From the NCBI GenBank assembly GCA_947062675.1, contig CAMSQM010000007.1, positions 1 through 64,000 of the forward strand: 64,000 nt of DNA, in the 5' to 3' direction. Numbering within the stretch: position 1 is the first letter of the stretch; each line of letters starts with the position of its first letter. This DNA comes from an uncultured Roseburia sp. (GTDB lineage: Bacteria > Bacillota > Clostridia > Lachnospirales > Lachnospiraceae). The notes under the pieces are model-generated. The model saw only the letters and a program-made list of their open reading frames with translations, ran no database searches and was not told the DNA's origin. This document shows, in pieces, positions 55,564 through 64,000 of this stretch. The position numbers and the translations under genes are program-made.

Positions 55564-56559
55564 ATGGCAGGATTTAAAGACATCCTTGGGCATGAACAGA
55601 TTATCACACATCTGCAGAATGCCATCGCAATGGATAAAGTATCACATGCATATATACTGAACGGGCCGGACGGGTCGGGAAAAATGATGCTGGCGGAGGC
55701 TTTCGCGCAGACGCTTCAGTGTGAGCATGCGGGCACGCCGGCGGAACCCTGTGAGGAGTGCCATTCCTGTAAGCAGGCCATGAGCAGGAATCAGCCGGAT
55801 ATTGTGTACCTGCAGCACGAAAAGCCGAATACAATCTCGGTAAACGATATCCGCACGCAGATCAACAATGACATCGTGATTAAGCCTTACAGCAGCCGGT
55901 ACAAGATTTATATAGTGGATGAGGCGGAAAAAATGAACGCGCAGGCGCAGAACGCCCTTCTGAAAACGATTGAGGAGCCGCCCGCCTACGCGGTGGTGCT
56001 GCTGCTGACAAACAATGCGGATCTGTTTCTGCCGACGATTCTCTCAAGGTGCGTCACATTAAATATCAGGGCGGTGCAGGATGAAAAAATCCGCTCATTT
56101 CTGATGAAACAGTACGGGGTGCCGGATTATCAGGCAGATGTCTGTGTGGCATTTGCGCAGGGAAACGTCGGGAAGGCGATACAGCTGGCCGCGTCGGAGG
56201 ATTTTAACGCACTGAAAGCATCCGTACTTGCGCTGGTAAAGCGCATTAAGGAGATCGAGGTATACGAGCTGGCGGCGGCCGTAAAGCAGGTCGGGGAGCA
56301 TAAGCTGCAGATGAATGACTATTTTGATCTTCTTATGGTCTGGTACCGGGATGTGCTGCTCTTTAAGGCGGCAAATGATGTCAATACCCTTATTTTCAGG
56401 GATGAAGTATATGAGATTAAGAGACAGGCAGAGAAGATCTCTTACAATGGAATCGAGACTATTTTAAAAGCGCTGCAGAAGGCGAAGATCCGTCTGGATG
56501 CAAATGTCAGCTTTGACCTGGTCATTGAACTTCTGCTGCTGACCATAAAGGAGAACTAG
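55564..56559 (+). CDS. holB: DNA polymerase III delta prime subunit
   Basis: 331 residues with AGGAGG ahead of ATG. AAA+ clamp-loader: HAYILNGPDGSGKMMLAEAFA (P-loop), Cys-rich zinc site C..C....C..C (CEHAGTPAEPCEECHSC), YKIYIVDEAEKMNAQAQNALLKTIEEPP (Walker B), LSRCVTLNI (SRC). Loads the sliding clamp. Ends 1 base before ricT. Confidence 0.95.
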   Translation: MAGFKDILGHEQIITHLQNAIAMDKVSHAYILNGPDGSGKMMLAEAFAQTLQCEHAGTPAEPCEECHSCKQAMSRNQPDIVYLQHEKPNTISVNDIRTQINNDIVIKPYSSRYKIYIVDEAEKMNAQAQNALLKTIEEPPAYAVVLLLTNNADLFLPTILSRCVTLNIRAVQDEKIRSFLMKQYGVPDYQADVCVAFAQGNVGKAIQLAASEDFNALKASVLALVKRIKEIEVYELAAAVKQVGEHKLQMNDYFDLLMVWYRDVLLFKAANDVNTLIFRDEVYEIKRQAEKISYNGIETILKALQKAKIRLDANVSFDLVIELLLLTIKEN

Positions 56560-56560
56560 C

Positions 56561-57493
56561 ATGATAAGAGTAGTGGGAGTTCGTTTCCGGAATGCCGGAA
56601 AGATTTATTATTTCGGGCCGGGAGATCTGAAGCTGCCGGCGGGGACACATGTGATTGTGGAGACGGCGCGCGGGATTGAGATGGGAACCGTTCTGATGGA
56701 GCCCAGGGAGATTTCCGGGGAGAATGTCGTGCAGCCGCTAAAACCGGTGATACGGGTTGCGACGGAGGCAGACGAGAAGACGGCGGCGCGCAATCACGCC
56801 AGGGAAAAAGATGCTTTTTCGATCTGTCTGGAGAAGATTGCGAAGCACAGGCTTGAGATGAAGCTTGTGGACGCGGAGTACACATTTGACAACAACAAGC
56901 TGCTGTTTTATTTTACGGCGGACGGCAGGATTGATTTCAGGGAGCTGGTCAAGGATCTGGCTTCCGTTTTCCGCACGCGGATTGAGCTGCGGCAGATCGG
57001 GGTGCGGGATGAGACAAAGATTATGGGAGGTATCGGCATCTGCGGGAGGCCGCTCTGCTGCCATACCTATCTGACGGAATTTGCGCCGGTCTCCATCAAG
57101 ATGGCGAAGGAGCAGAATCTCTCGCTGAATCCGACCAAGATATCAGGCGTCTGCGGGAGACTGATGTGCTGCCTGAAAAATGAGGAGGAGACATACGAGT
57201 ATTTAAACAGCCGTCTTCCGGGCACGGGTGACCGTGTGACGACAAATGATGGCCTGCGGGGCGAGGTTTCATCTGTGAGTGTCCTTCGCCAGACCGTAAA
57301 AGTTCTGGTGGAAGTGGACGGTGAAAAAGAACTGCGGGATTACAAAGTGGATCAGTTGAAATTTAAGCCCAGACGGAGAAAAGAAAATAAAAAGTTTTCC
57401 CGCGGCGGGGAAAAGCTGTCCGCGGAAGAGATAAAGGCACTGGCGGCGCTGGAGGATAAAGGTGCAAAATCAAAGATTGACGACGCAAAATAA
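56561..57493 (+). CDS. ricT: PSP1-domain regulator RicT (YaaT)
   Basis: 310 residues, AAAGGAG ahead. PSP1 domain with the Cys pattern GGIGICGRPLCCHTYL and SGVCGRLMCCLKNEE (about 155-205), which binds an Fe-S cluster in the RicAFT (Y-complex) that stimulates RNase Y-dependent mRNA maturation. The C-terminus is basic (KPRRRKENKKFSR). The next gene starts inside its last codons. Confidence 0.92.
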   Translation: MIRVVGVRFRNAGKIYYFGPGDLKLPAGTHVIVETARGIEMGTVLMEPREISGENVVQPLKPVIRVATEADEKTAARNHAREKDAFSICLEKIAKHRLEMKLVDAEYTFDNNKLLFYFTADGRIDFRELVKDLASVFRTRIELRQIGVRDETKIMGGIGICGRPLCCHTYLTEFAPVSIKMAKEQNLSLNPTKISGVCGRLMCCLKNEEETYEYLNSRLPGTGDRVTTNDGLRGEVSSVSVLRQTVKVLVEVDGEKELRDYKVDQLKFKPRRRKENKKFSRGGEKLSAEEIKALAALEDKGAKSKIDDAK

Positions 57494-58223
57494 GTTCCTG
57501 AAAGAGGGCGAACGGCTGGATGAACTGCAGAGGAACGGTTATGTAATCATCCAGAATCCGGGGCGTTTCTGTTTCGGGATGGATGCGGTGCTTCTGTCCG
57601 GTTTTGCGAAAGCGAAGAGGGGAGAGAGGGTTCTGGATCTCGGGACAGGGACGGGGATTATACCGATTCTGATGGAGGCAAAAACGGACGGGGAGATGTT
57701 TACCGGACTGGAAATACAGGAAGAAAGTGCGGATATGGCCCGCCGCAGTGTGCGCTGCAACGGTCTGGAACATAAAATTAAGATTGTACAGGGGGATATC
57801 AGGGATGCTTCAGCGATGTTTGGGGCATCTTCTTTTGATATTGTTACCACAAATCCGCCCTATATGATCAGCGAACACGGGATAAACTGTGCGTCGGATG
57901 CAAAACAGATCGCCAGGCATGAAGTTCTGTGCACGCTGGAGGATGTTCTGCGCGAGAGCGCACGGATAATAAAGCCCGGAGGCCGGTTTTATATGGTACA
58001 CAGACCGTTCCGCCTTGCAGAGATTTTTGTGAAAATGACGTCTTTGCGGCTGGAGCCAAAAAGGATAAAGCTTGTGCATCCATATATCGACAGGGAGCCG
58101 AATATGGTTCTGATCGAGGGCCGTCGGGGAGGAAAATCCGGGCTTACGGTTGAGAAACCGCTGATTGTGTATAAAAAGCAGGGTGTATACACAGACGAAA
58201 TCTACGATCTGTACGGGTACTGA
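57462..58223 (+). CDS. trmN6: tRNA1(Val) (adenine-37-N6)-methyltransferase TrmN6
   Basis: 253 residues from GTG 57462, chosen because GGAGG lies 6 bases ahead inside ricT; the genes overlap by 32 bases. SAM-binding VLDLGTGTGIIPILM and adenine-methyltransferase motif TTNPPYM (NPPY). The FGMDAVLLSGFA motif near the N-terminus is typical of the YabB/TrmN6 family. No rsmI follows, unlike Bacillus. Confidence 0.9.
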   Translation: MQNQRLTTQNKFLKEGERLDELQRNGYVIIQNPGRFCFGMDAVLLSGFAKAKRGERVLDLGTGTGIIPILMEAKTDGEMFTGLEIQEESADMARRSVRCNGLEHKIKIVQGDIRDASAMFGASSFDIVTTNPPYMISEHGINCASDAKQIARHEVLCTLEDVLRESARIIKPGGRFYMVHRPFRLAEIFVKMTSLRLEPKRIKLVHPYIDREPNMVLIEGRRGGKSGLTVEKPLIVYKKQGVYTDEIYDLYGY

Positions 58224-58269
58224 CAGACTGTATGGCAGATATTTATGGGAAAAGAAGGGATAAAAAAGT

Positions 58270-59031
58270 ATGTACAATGATATTACAATCGGTTCGCTGA
58301 CACTTCCGTTTCATATGTACGGTGTGATGATCGCAGCCGGATTTTTCATGGCGCTTCTTGTGACGCTGCGGCGGGGCAGGAGAGAGGGATTTGATGAGGA
58401 CATTATTTATGGTATTTTTTTCTGCGCGATCGTCGGCGGAATGGCGGGGACGCGCATTCTTTATTATATTGTGGATCTGCCTGCGATTCTGAAAAATCCC
58501 TCCATTCTCTGGAATTTTAAAAACGGTTATGTGGTATACGGGGGGATTATCGGAGGGGCGCTTGTGAGTTACGGATATCTTCGCAGGAAAGGGCAGGCAT
58601 TTCTTCCTCATTTTGATCTGGTAATGCCGGCCGTGGCGCTGGCACAGGGATTCGGGCGGCTCGGATGTTTTTTTGCGGGCTGCTGCTATGGGCGCGGGAC
58701 AGACGCCTGGTATGGGATCACATTTCACAATTCCAATTATGCGCCCAACGGTGTAAAGATGATTCCTACCCAGCTGATTTCCTCGGCCGGGGATTTTATA
58801 ATCTGCGGGATTCTGCTTTTTTACGCCGGAAAAAAGCCGCAGACCGGCCGTGTGGCGGCGCTGTATCTGCTGTTGTACGGAGCCGGGAGATTTGCGGTCG
58901 AATTTCTGAGAAATGATTACCGGGGAAGCTTCGGACCGCTGTCCACATCACAGTTAATTTCGATCGGTGTCGTGGCAGGTGGAGCGGCGCTGTATCTGCT
59001 TGCTCCGCGAATGAAACGCTCTGCCCGCTGA
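58270..59031 (+). CDS. lgt: Prolipoprotein diacylglyceryl transferase (Lgt family)
   Basis: 253 residues, AAGAAGGG ahead. About seven membrane helices. The Lgt signature is GFGRLGCFFAGCCYG (near 133-147), and GAGRFAVEFLRND near 214-226 carries the second signature. Adds diacylglycerol to the lipobox Cys of prolipoproteins. A divergent Lgt; another copy may exist elsewhere. Confidence 0.9.
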   Translation: MYNDITIGSLTLPFHMYGVMIAAGFFMALLVTLRRGRREGFDEDIIYGIFFCAIVGGMAGTRILYYIVDLPAILKNPSILWNFKNGYVVYGGIIGGALVSYGYLRRKGQAFLPHFDLVMPAVALAQGFGRLGCFFAGCCYGRGTDAWYGITFHNSNYAPNGVKMIPTQLISSAGDFIICGILLFYAGKKPQTGRVAALYLLLYGAGRFAVEFLRNDYRGSFGPLSTSQLISIGVVAGGAALYLLAPRMKRSAR

Positions 59032-59087
59032 GAACATCTGTCTGTCTCATTCATACCAAAATTATAATACAATATTTTCCGGGGTTG

Positions 59088-59096
59088 TGCTATAAT
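59088..59096 (+). promoter_or_regulatory. Extended -10 promoter of the two-component/ABC operon
   Basis: TGCTATAAT, an extended -10 without a clear -35, 59 bases before the GTG start of the regulator gene. Confidence 0.5.
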
Positions 59097-59155
59097 CTAT
59101 GAGAAAAGTACCAGATAAGGCGGAATTCTCACAGAATTCGGAAAGCAGGTAGATT

Positions 59156-59842
59156 GTGGAACGCATATTGGTGGTGGAGGATGATCTGGCTCTGAGCGCA
59201 GGTCTCTGTTTTGAGCTGGACAGCGCGGGATACACGGTTGTCGCAGCTTATAATTGCAATAAGGCGGTATCGCTGGTGTCACAGGAATCGTTTTCCCTGG
59301 CGGTACTGGATGTGAATCTGCCGGACGGAAGTGGTTTTGACCTGTGCAGTACGGTAAAAGAGATCCGTCCGGAGCTGCCGGTAATTTTTCTGACGGCAAA
59401 TGATCTGGAGCAGGATATTCTCAATGGTTTTGATCTGGGAGCAGAGGATTATATTACCAAGCCCTTTAATATGAAAATCCTTCTGCGGCGGGTGGAGGTG
59501 GCGATCCGCCGCGCAGGTCCGTCAAAAACGGCTGAGGACGGCTGGGGAGACGGCTGGCTGCAGCTGGATTTTGGCGCGTTGACAGCTGTGCGGGGCACGG
59601 AAAAGCTTTCAATCACTCCGAATGAATACAAACTTTTAAAGATTCTCACCGCCAGCGCAGGGAACATCGTCACCCGCCAGATTCTGCTCGAAAAGCTCTG
59701 GGACAGTGGCGGGAATTTTATTGATGATCACACGCTGACTGTCACGCTCAACCGGCTGCGTGGGAAAATTGAAGATAAGGAACACAGTTATATCCGTACA
59801 GTCCGCGGGATGGGATATATCTGGACCGGGAGGCAGAATTGA
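59156..59842 (+). CDS. OmpR-family response regulator
   Basis: 228 residues from GTG 59156, weak ribosome site (GCAGGTAG). Receiver with acids in VVEDD, phospho-Asp in LAVLDVNLPDG (about 53), Lys in DYITKPF; winged-helix output with LSITPNEYKLLKIL and HTLTVTLNRLRGKIE. Its stop overlaps the kinase TTG (TTGA). Likely controls the adjacent ABC transporter. Confidence 0.92.
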   Translation: MERILVVEDDLALSAGLCFELDSAGYTVVAAYNCNKAVSLVSQESFSLAVLDVNLPDGSGFDLCSTVKEIRPELPVIFLTANDLEQDILNGFDLGAEDYITKPFNMKILLRRVEVAIRRAGPSKTAEDGWGDGWLQLDFGALTAVRGTEKLSITPNEYKLLKILTASAGNIVTRQILLEKLWDSGGNFIDDHTLTVTLNRLRGKIEDKEHSYIRTVRGMGYIWTGRQN

Positions 59843-60861
59843 ATAAGAAACAGGCCATTGTGTGCCGGCTGTTTTTTGTGGCAGGTGCTGTCATGTTCAT
59901 GGCAGTACTTTTTTGGCTTTTGTGGCGTGAAGTGCCGGCTGCGGCAGTGCGGAGAAAGATACTCGCGGTTTTCGGAGGTGTGATTCTTCTGGCGGCGCTG
60001 TGGGCGCGGTATCAGAGATGGCAGGTGTCCCGGTTTGCCGACGAACTCTGCCAGACTCTGGACGCTCTGATTGCAGGGAGAGAGCCGGAGCAGTATCATC
60101 CCTACGAGGATTCACTGACGGCAAAGGTACAGGGAAAGCTGATGCAGTACTATGATATTATGCACGAGGGCAGGCGGCAGAGTGAGAAAGACAAACAGAT
60201 TATTCAGGAGCTGGTCAGCGATATTTCCCATCAGGTCAGAACGCCTGTCTCTAATATAAGGATGTTTACCGGGATTCTGCAGCAGCATCATCTGCCGGAG
60301 GAAAAACAGGCGGAATTTCTGGAACTGATGGAGGGACAGGTGGACAAACTGGATTTTCTGATGCAGTCGCTGATCCGCATGTCGCGCCTTGAGACGGGAA
60401 CATTTGTTTTGAATATAGAGAAAGCGCGGCTGACGGATACCATCGCGCGGGCAGTGAGCGCGGTGTGGACAAAGGCAGAGTGCAGAAATATTGAGATTAG
60501 CGTGGAGTGTGAAGATCATGTGACGGCGCAGCATGATCCGAAATGGACCGCTGAGGCTCTTTTTAATCTGCTGGATAACGCGGTGAAATACACGCCGGAA
60601 GGGGGCAGTGTGACAGTCAGTGTCTCTCCCTGGCAGTTTTACACGCGGATAGATGTCCGGGATACCGGGATGGGGATACCGGAATGTCATTATCATGATG
60701 TATTCAAAAGGTTTTTCCGCGCGCAGGAGGCTGCCGGAAAAGAAGGAGTGGGGCTCGGTCTGTACCTGGCCAACGGAATTATCATGCGGCAGAGAGGATA
60801 TATCTGCGTAAAATCAAAAGAGGGGGAGGGCTCGGTATTTTCCGTGTATCTGCTCACCTGA
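59839..60861 (+). CDS. Intramembrane-sensing histidine kinase (BceS-like)
   Basis: 340 residues from TTG 59839 with GGGAGG ahead. Two membrane helices (about 8-29 and 38-56) with only about 8 residues between them, so no outside sensor domain. Phospho-acceptor SDISHQVRTPVSNIRMF, N box LFNLLDNAVKYTP, G1 DTGMGIP, G2 GVGLGLYLANGI. Kinases of this form usually get their signal from a partner ABC transporter such as the one encoded next. Confidence 0.9.
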   Translation: MNKKQAIVCRLFFVAGAVMFMAVLFWLLWREVPAAAVRRKILAVFGGVILLAALWARYQRWQVSRFADELCQTLDALIAGREPEQYHPYEDSLTAKVQGKLMQYYDIMHEGRRQSEKDKQIIQELVSDISHQVRTPVSNIRMFTGILQQHHLPEEKQAEFLELMEGQVDKLDFLMQSLIRMSRLETGTFVLNIEKARLTDTIARAVSAVWTKAECRNIEISVECEDHVTAQHDPKWTAEALFNLLDNAVKYTPEGGSVTVSVSPWQFYTRIDVRDTGMGIPECHYHDVFKRFFRAQEAAGKEGVGLGLYLANGIIMRQRGYICVKSKEGEGSVFSVYLLT

Positions 60862-60893
60862 ACCGGAAGATAAGAGAAAGAAGAAGGAAAAAA

Positions 60894-61565
60894 ATGGATA
60901 TTGTAACAGTAAGTCATTTGAAGAAATATTTTGGAAAAGGAGAAAAACAGGTCAGGGCGCTTGACGGGATCGATCTTGCGATTGAAAAGGGGAAGTTTAC
61001 CGCGGTGATCGGTGCTTCCGGTTCGGGTAAGACAACATTGCTGAATATGATCGGCGGAATGGATATTCCCGACGAGGGGGAAGTGATTGTGGACGGGGTA
61101 AAACTTGCGGGGCTGAAAGAAAAACAGCTTGCCGTTTTCCGCCGCAGAAAAGTGGGAGTGATTTATCAGCAGTTTAATCTGATTCCCATTCTCACGGTCA
61201 GGGAAAATATTCTGTTTCCCGTGCATCTGTCGGGGGAGACGGAAGACTCTGCGTTTTTTCAGGAGATCGTCCGTCTGCTTTCTCTGACAGATCGCCTGGG
61301 TGCCTATCCGCATGAACTGTCCGGAGGGGGACAGCAGCGTGTGGCGATTGCCCGTGCGCTTGTGGCAAAACCTGCCATCCTGCTGGCCGACGAGCCGACC
61401 GGCAATCTGGATTCCAGGAGCGGATGGGATGTTCTGGGGCTTCTGAAACTGTCGGTGGAGACGTATCATCAGACCCTCATTATGATCACACACAATCTGG
61501 AAATCGCCCAGATGGCTGACCGGGTGGTGCGCATCGAAGATGGCCGTATCCGGAATCAGGAATGA
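60894..61565 (+). CDS. ABC transporter ATP-binding protein (MacB/BceA type)
   Basis: 223 residues. Walker A GASGSGKTTLLNMIGG, Q loop IYQQFNL, signature LSGGGQQRVAIARAL, Walker B ILLADEPTGNLDS, H loop ITHNLE. The three-Gly LSGGGQQ is typical of the subfamily. Pairs with the FtsX-type permease; 32 bases after the kinase. Confidence 0.95.
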   Translation: MDIVTVSHLKKYFGKGEKQVRALDGIDLAIEKGKFTAVIGASGSGKTTLLNMIGGMDIPDEGEVIVDGVKLAGLKEKQLAVFRRRKVGVIYQQFNLIPILTVRENILFPVHLSGETEDSAFFQEIVRLLSLTDRLGAYPHELSGGGQQRVAIARALVAKPAILLADEPTGNLDSRSGWDVLGLLKLSVETYHQTLIMITHNLEIAQMADRVVRIEDGRIRNQE

Positions 61566-61575
61566 GGGGTGTGAG

Positions 61576-64000
61576 ATGCTTAAAAATAATAATCTGAAAA
61601 TCTGTTATCTCCTGGCGCTGAGGGATCTGGGATTTCACAAAATGCGGACTCTTTTTGTGATACTGGCTGTCAGCCTGGTCACCGGAATGTTTACGTTTGT
61701 ATTTCTTCTGGGCACTTCAGTGGAGGAAGCTTATCTGTCTGCTTTCCGGTATTCCTATGGTTCTACGAGTCATATTATCTGCACCGGTCTGACTGCGCAG
61801 CAGGCGCGGGATATCTCGCAGGATCCGGGAGTAAAAAGCACCGTACAGTATACGTCGGTCGGTTTTGTGTCGGACGAGATGATGGGCAGCCGCCATGTGG
61901 AACTTGCGGTGGCGGATGAAGCCTATGCGCAGAGTGTATCCTCTCTTCCTGACCGGGGTCGTATGCCGGAACATCTCTCTGAGATTGCGCTGGATGAACT
62001 GACAATGGATTCCCTGGGGATTTTGCGGGAAGAGGGATATGAATTTACGCTGCAGTGGACTGATCCGTACGGAAAAGTGCATGATAACCGTTTTACCCTC
62101 TGTGGCTGGTGGGAAAGTTCTTTTAATTTTACTCAGGCCTGTGCATGGATTACGCCGGAGCAGGCGGAAAAGCTGCTGCCCGGATATAGTGCGGATGAGG
62201 CGGAAAATGTGACGCTGGGTGTCTGTCTTCATCAGCCGGACGATCTCACAGGCCAGGCAGAGACTCTTTTACAGACACATGGGATAAAAGAGACAGAGTT
62301 TACCATCAATCCGGGCTTTCACAGAGTCAGCAGAGAGCAGGCGCGGGGAAAGTCGATGTCGTTTTATACGCCTGCCGTCCTGGTGCTGCTCTGTGGGTTC
62401 CTGATGGTTTTCAGTATTCTGAAAGTGTCTGTGTCGCGGGATACGCAGTATTTTGCGATACTGAAAATGACCGGGATGACGCCGGAACAGATAAGCAGGA
62501 TACTTCTGATTTCTGCGGTATTTGTCTCCATGGCCGGTATGGTCCCCGGATTTCTTCTGGGATTTGCAGTCTATTACGGGATGCTTCCCATGATTGTGAC
62601 AGGTTTTGACGGGCATCCGGCATCATATCTGCTGAGCTGGCAGCCATTTGTATGCGCGGCAGTCTGTACACTGGTTACTGTTATTCCGGCTTACCTGATT
62701 CCGGCCGTCCGCATCTGCCGGCAGACGCCGGCTGCGGTTCTGACTGACGATGTCCCGCGTTCCGGGCGGGGCGGGCGGAATGGTACAGGGCGCATAACGC
62801 TGCTCCGGCTCGCGTCTGTGTCATTGAAAACGGGAACAGGTCAGACAATATTGTCCGCGCTTTCTTTGCTGGCGGCGTTTGCGATGATTTGCGGCAGCTA
62901 TATCAGTTATGTCAGTTATGAGGAGGAGATTTATCTGGCGGCTTTCTGTCCCTGGGACTATATTATCAGTGACGGGTCGGTACAGATCAGCGCACAGCGG
63001 TATAATGAAAAAAACCGGGGAATTACCGAAGAAATGGTGGATCATCTGCGCGCGTTTCCGGAAGTGAGCGCGGTGAGCGGGCTTAAAAGTCATGAAATGG
63101 AACTGACGGCTTCACCAGAACTTCTTGAGATTTTAACGGCATATTATAATGATATTGATGAGGGCGAGGGTGTGCCGCGCCGCCAGCTGATGGACTGGCA
63201 GCCTGACTGGGATCCTGCGTTCCGGAAAGTAGAGGAAACCGGAAAATATACGGCGATTGTTATGGGGGTGGAAGGGGCGTTTCTCGATTATATTACGAAA
63301 TATGAGCCGCTGACGCACGGTTCTTTTGACCCGGAACATTTTGAGAGCGGGGAGTATGTTCTGACAGCAGGCGCTTACGATGAAGAACTTTCCACCCTGC
63401 CGGCAGGAGCCCGGGTTGAACTGAACGGGCGTACATTTGAGGTGATGGCGGTGGCGGTCGGCGATCCTGACATACTGAGTGGAGGAAACAGCCCTGCCGC
63501 GGTCTTTCATCTTCTGTACTATGTGCCGCTGAGCGTGTTCGATGAACTTTTTCCGGGGCAGGCATACCGCCAGCTTGCGGTGGAGATGGTTCCGGAAAAA
63601 CAGGAGACATCCGGGATATTTCCGGACGGTCGCGAACCGGAGACAAACCGGGGGATCTATGTGAGATCCAGAAAAGAATATCAGGAAAGATTTGAAAATT
63701 CCAGGTGGAATGTGATTATTGTAAATCTGATGATCGGCAGCGTCATGCTGATGATCGGACTGCTGAATTTTATCAATGCGATTCTCACAAAAATGCTGGG
63801 AAGGCGGCGGGAATTTGCTATGTATGAGAGTCTGGGCGTCACGGGGGGACAGCTGCGGAAGCTGATTTTCATGGAGGGGATAATTTTTGTCGCACAGATT
63901 GTGGCTTTTGTGGTTCCGGCGACGTTTCTGATTACCTGGTTCGGCATGCCGGTGATTTTTTCAGGGATGAATACCTGGTGCATGGTCTACCGGTATACAC
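61576..64000 (+). CDS. FtsX-type ABC transporter permease (runs off window end)
   Basis: At least 808 codons from ATG 61576; the frame is still open at 64000. First membrane helix at about 24-45 (TLFVILAVSLVTGMFTFVFLL), a large outside domain (about 46-255), then helices at about 260-380. A second outside region (about 435-710) precedes helices beginning NLMIGSVMLMIGLLNFINAIL near 715. FtsX signatures FAILKMTGMTPEQI and FAMYESLGVTGGQLRKL occur at the cytoplasmic ends of the two halves. The double FtsX architecture is that of peptide-detoxification or MacB-like permeases. Substrate unknown. Confidence 0.9.
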   Translation, partial: MLKNNNLKICYLLALRDLGFHKMRTLFVILAVSLVTGMFTFVFLLGTSVEEAYLSAFRYSYGSTSHIICTGLTAQQARDISQDPGVKSTVQYTSVGFVSDEMMGSRHVELAVADEAYAQSVSSLPDRGRMPEHLSEIALDELTMDSLGILREEGYEFTLQWTDPYGKVHDNRFTLCGWWESSFNFTQACAWITPEQAEKLLPGYSADEAENVTLGVCLHQPDDLTGQAETLLQTHGIKETEFTINPGFHRVSREQARGKSMSFYTPAVLVLLCGFLMVFSILKVSVSRDTQYFAILKMTGMTPEQISRILLISAVFVSMAGMVPGFLLGFAVYYGMLPMIVTGFDGHPASYLLSWQPFVCAAVCTLVTVIPAYLIPAVRICRQTPAAVLTDDVPRSGRGGRNGTGRITLLRLASVSLKTGTGQTILSALSLLAAFAMICGSYISYVSYEEEIYLAAFCPWDYIISDGSVQISAQRYNEKNRGITEEMVDHLRAFPEVSAVSGLKSHEMELTASPELLEILTAYYNDIDEGEGVPRRQLMDWQPDWDPAFRKVEETGKYTAIVMGVEGAFLDYITKYEPLTHGSFDPEHFESGEYVLTAGAYDEELSTLPAGARVELNGRTFEVMAVAVGDPDILSGGNSPAAVFHLLYYVPLSVFDELFPGQAYRQLAVEMVPEKQETSGIFPDGREPETNRGIYVRSRKEYQERFENSRWNVIIVNLMIGSVMLMIGLLNFINAILTKMLGRRREFAMYESLGVTGGQLRKLIFMEGIIFVAQIVAFVVPATFLITWFGMPVIFSGMNTWCMVYRYT

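Noticed and set aside
59122-59139. Inverted repeat GAATTC-TCACA-GAATTC before the OmpR-type regulator
   Set aside because: Only six paired bases; too short to call an operator.

Overview
The window is the chromosomal replication-origin region of a low-to-mid GC Firmicute, most likely a member of the Lachnospiraceae (Clostridia). The evidence is the classical origin gene order (rpmH-rnpA-yidD-yidC-jag-mnmE-mnmG-rsmG ... parA-parB to the left, dnaA-dnaN-S4 protein-recF-gyrB-gyrA to the right), strong GGAGG-type ribosome binding sites, and families typical of that clade (DUF3881, DUF4446, DUF4430 lipoprotein, YaaR, RicT). Transcription diverges from about 16.9 kb: most genes to the left are on the minus strand and most to the right on the plus strand, as expected for co-orientation with replication forks leaving oriC.

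Left edge (1-2.3 kb): accessory debris. An IS256-family element carries a transposase with an in-frame stop just before the catalytic Glu. It abuts a short remnant of a conjugative VirB4-like ATPase, next to the 3' end of tRNA-Arg(CCU), which suggests a decayed integrative element. 2.3-8.5 kb: DUF3881, an HD-GYP protein, DUF4446, parB, parA, two parS sites (one inside an intrinsic terminator stem) and a DegS/DegU-like two-component pair. 8.7-16.9 kb: an alpha/beta-hydrolase-fold protein without a catalytic triad, then the rsmG-to-rpmH block.

16.9-26 kb: bipartite oriC around dnaA, then dnaN, yaaA-like, recF, gyrB and gyrA. 26-32.4 kb: DUF2520-panB-panC-panD (pantothenate), a cobalamin riboswitch controlling a DUF4430 lipoprotein and an ECF S component (probable B12 uptake), and two-subunit class I fumarase. 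32.4-41.8 kb: an AraC-type regulator, a hybrid histidine kinase, an HD-GYP-type protein, and a four-gene operon of two xylose-isomerase-like TIM barrels and two Gfo/Idh/MocA dehydrogenases (sugar, polyol or keto-glycoside metabolism). 41.9-49.6 kb: a PfkB-type sugar kinase and MATE exporter, a large acidic repeat-rich membrane-anchored protein, peptidase T, tRNA-Lys(CUU), a 37-bp tandem repeat array related to the 3' end of trmB, and trmB.

49.8-59 kb: a DacF-type D,D-carboxypeptidase, an ArgR-like protein, a degenerate AbiEii-like protein, then the conserved decarboxylase / guanylate-kinase-like / yaaR / holB / ricT / trmN6 cluster and lgt. 59.1-64 kb: an OmpR-type regulator, a kinase with almost no extracellular loop, an ABC ATPase and an FtsX-type permease cut by the window edge; this is the layout of peptide-sensing or peptide-detoxifying modules.

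All calls come from reading sequence and motifs. No database search was run, so family names rest on recognised motifs and gene context.
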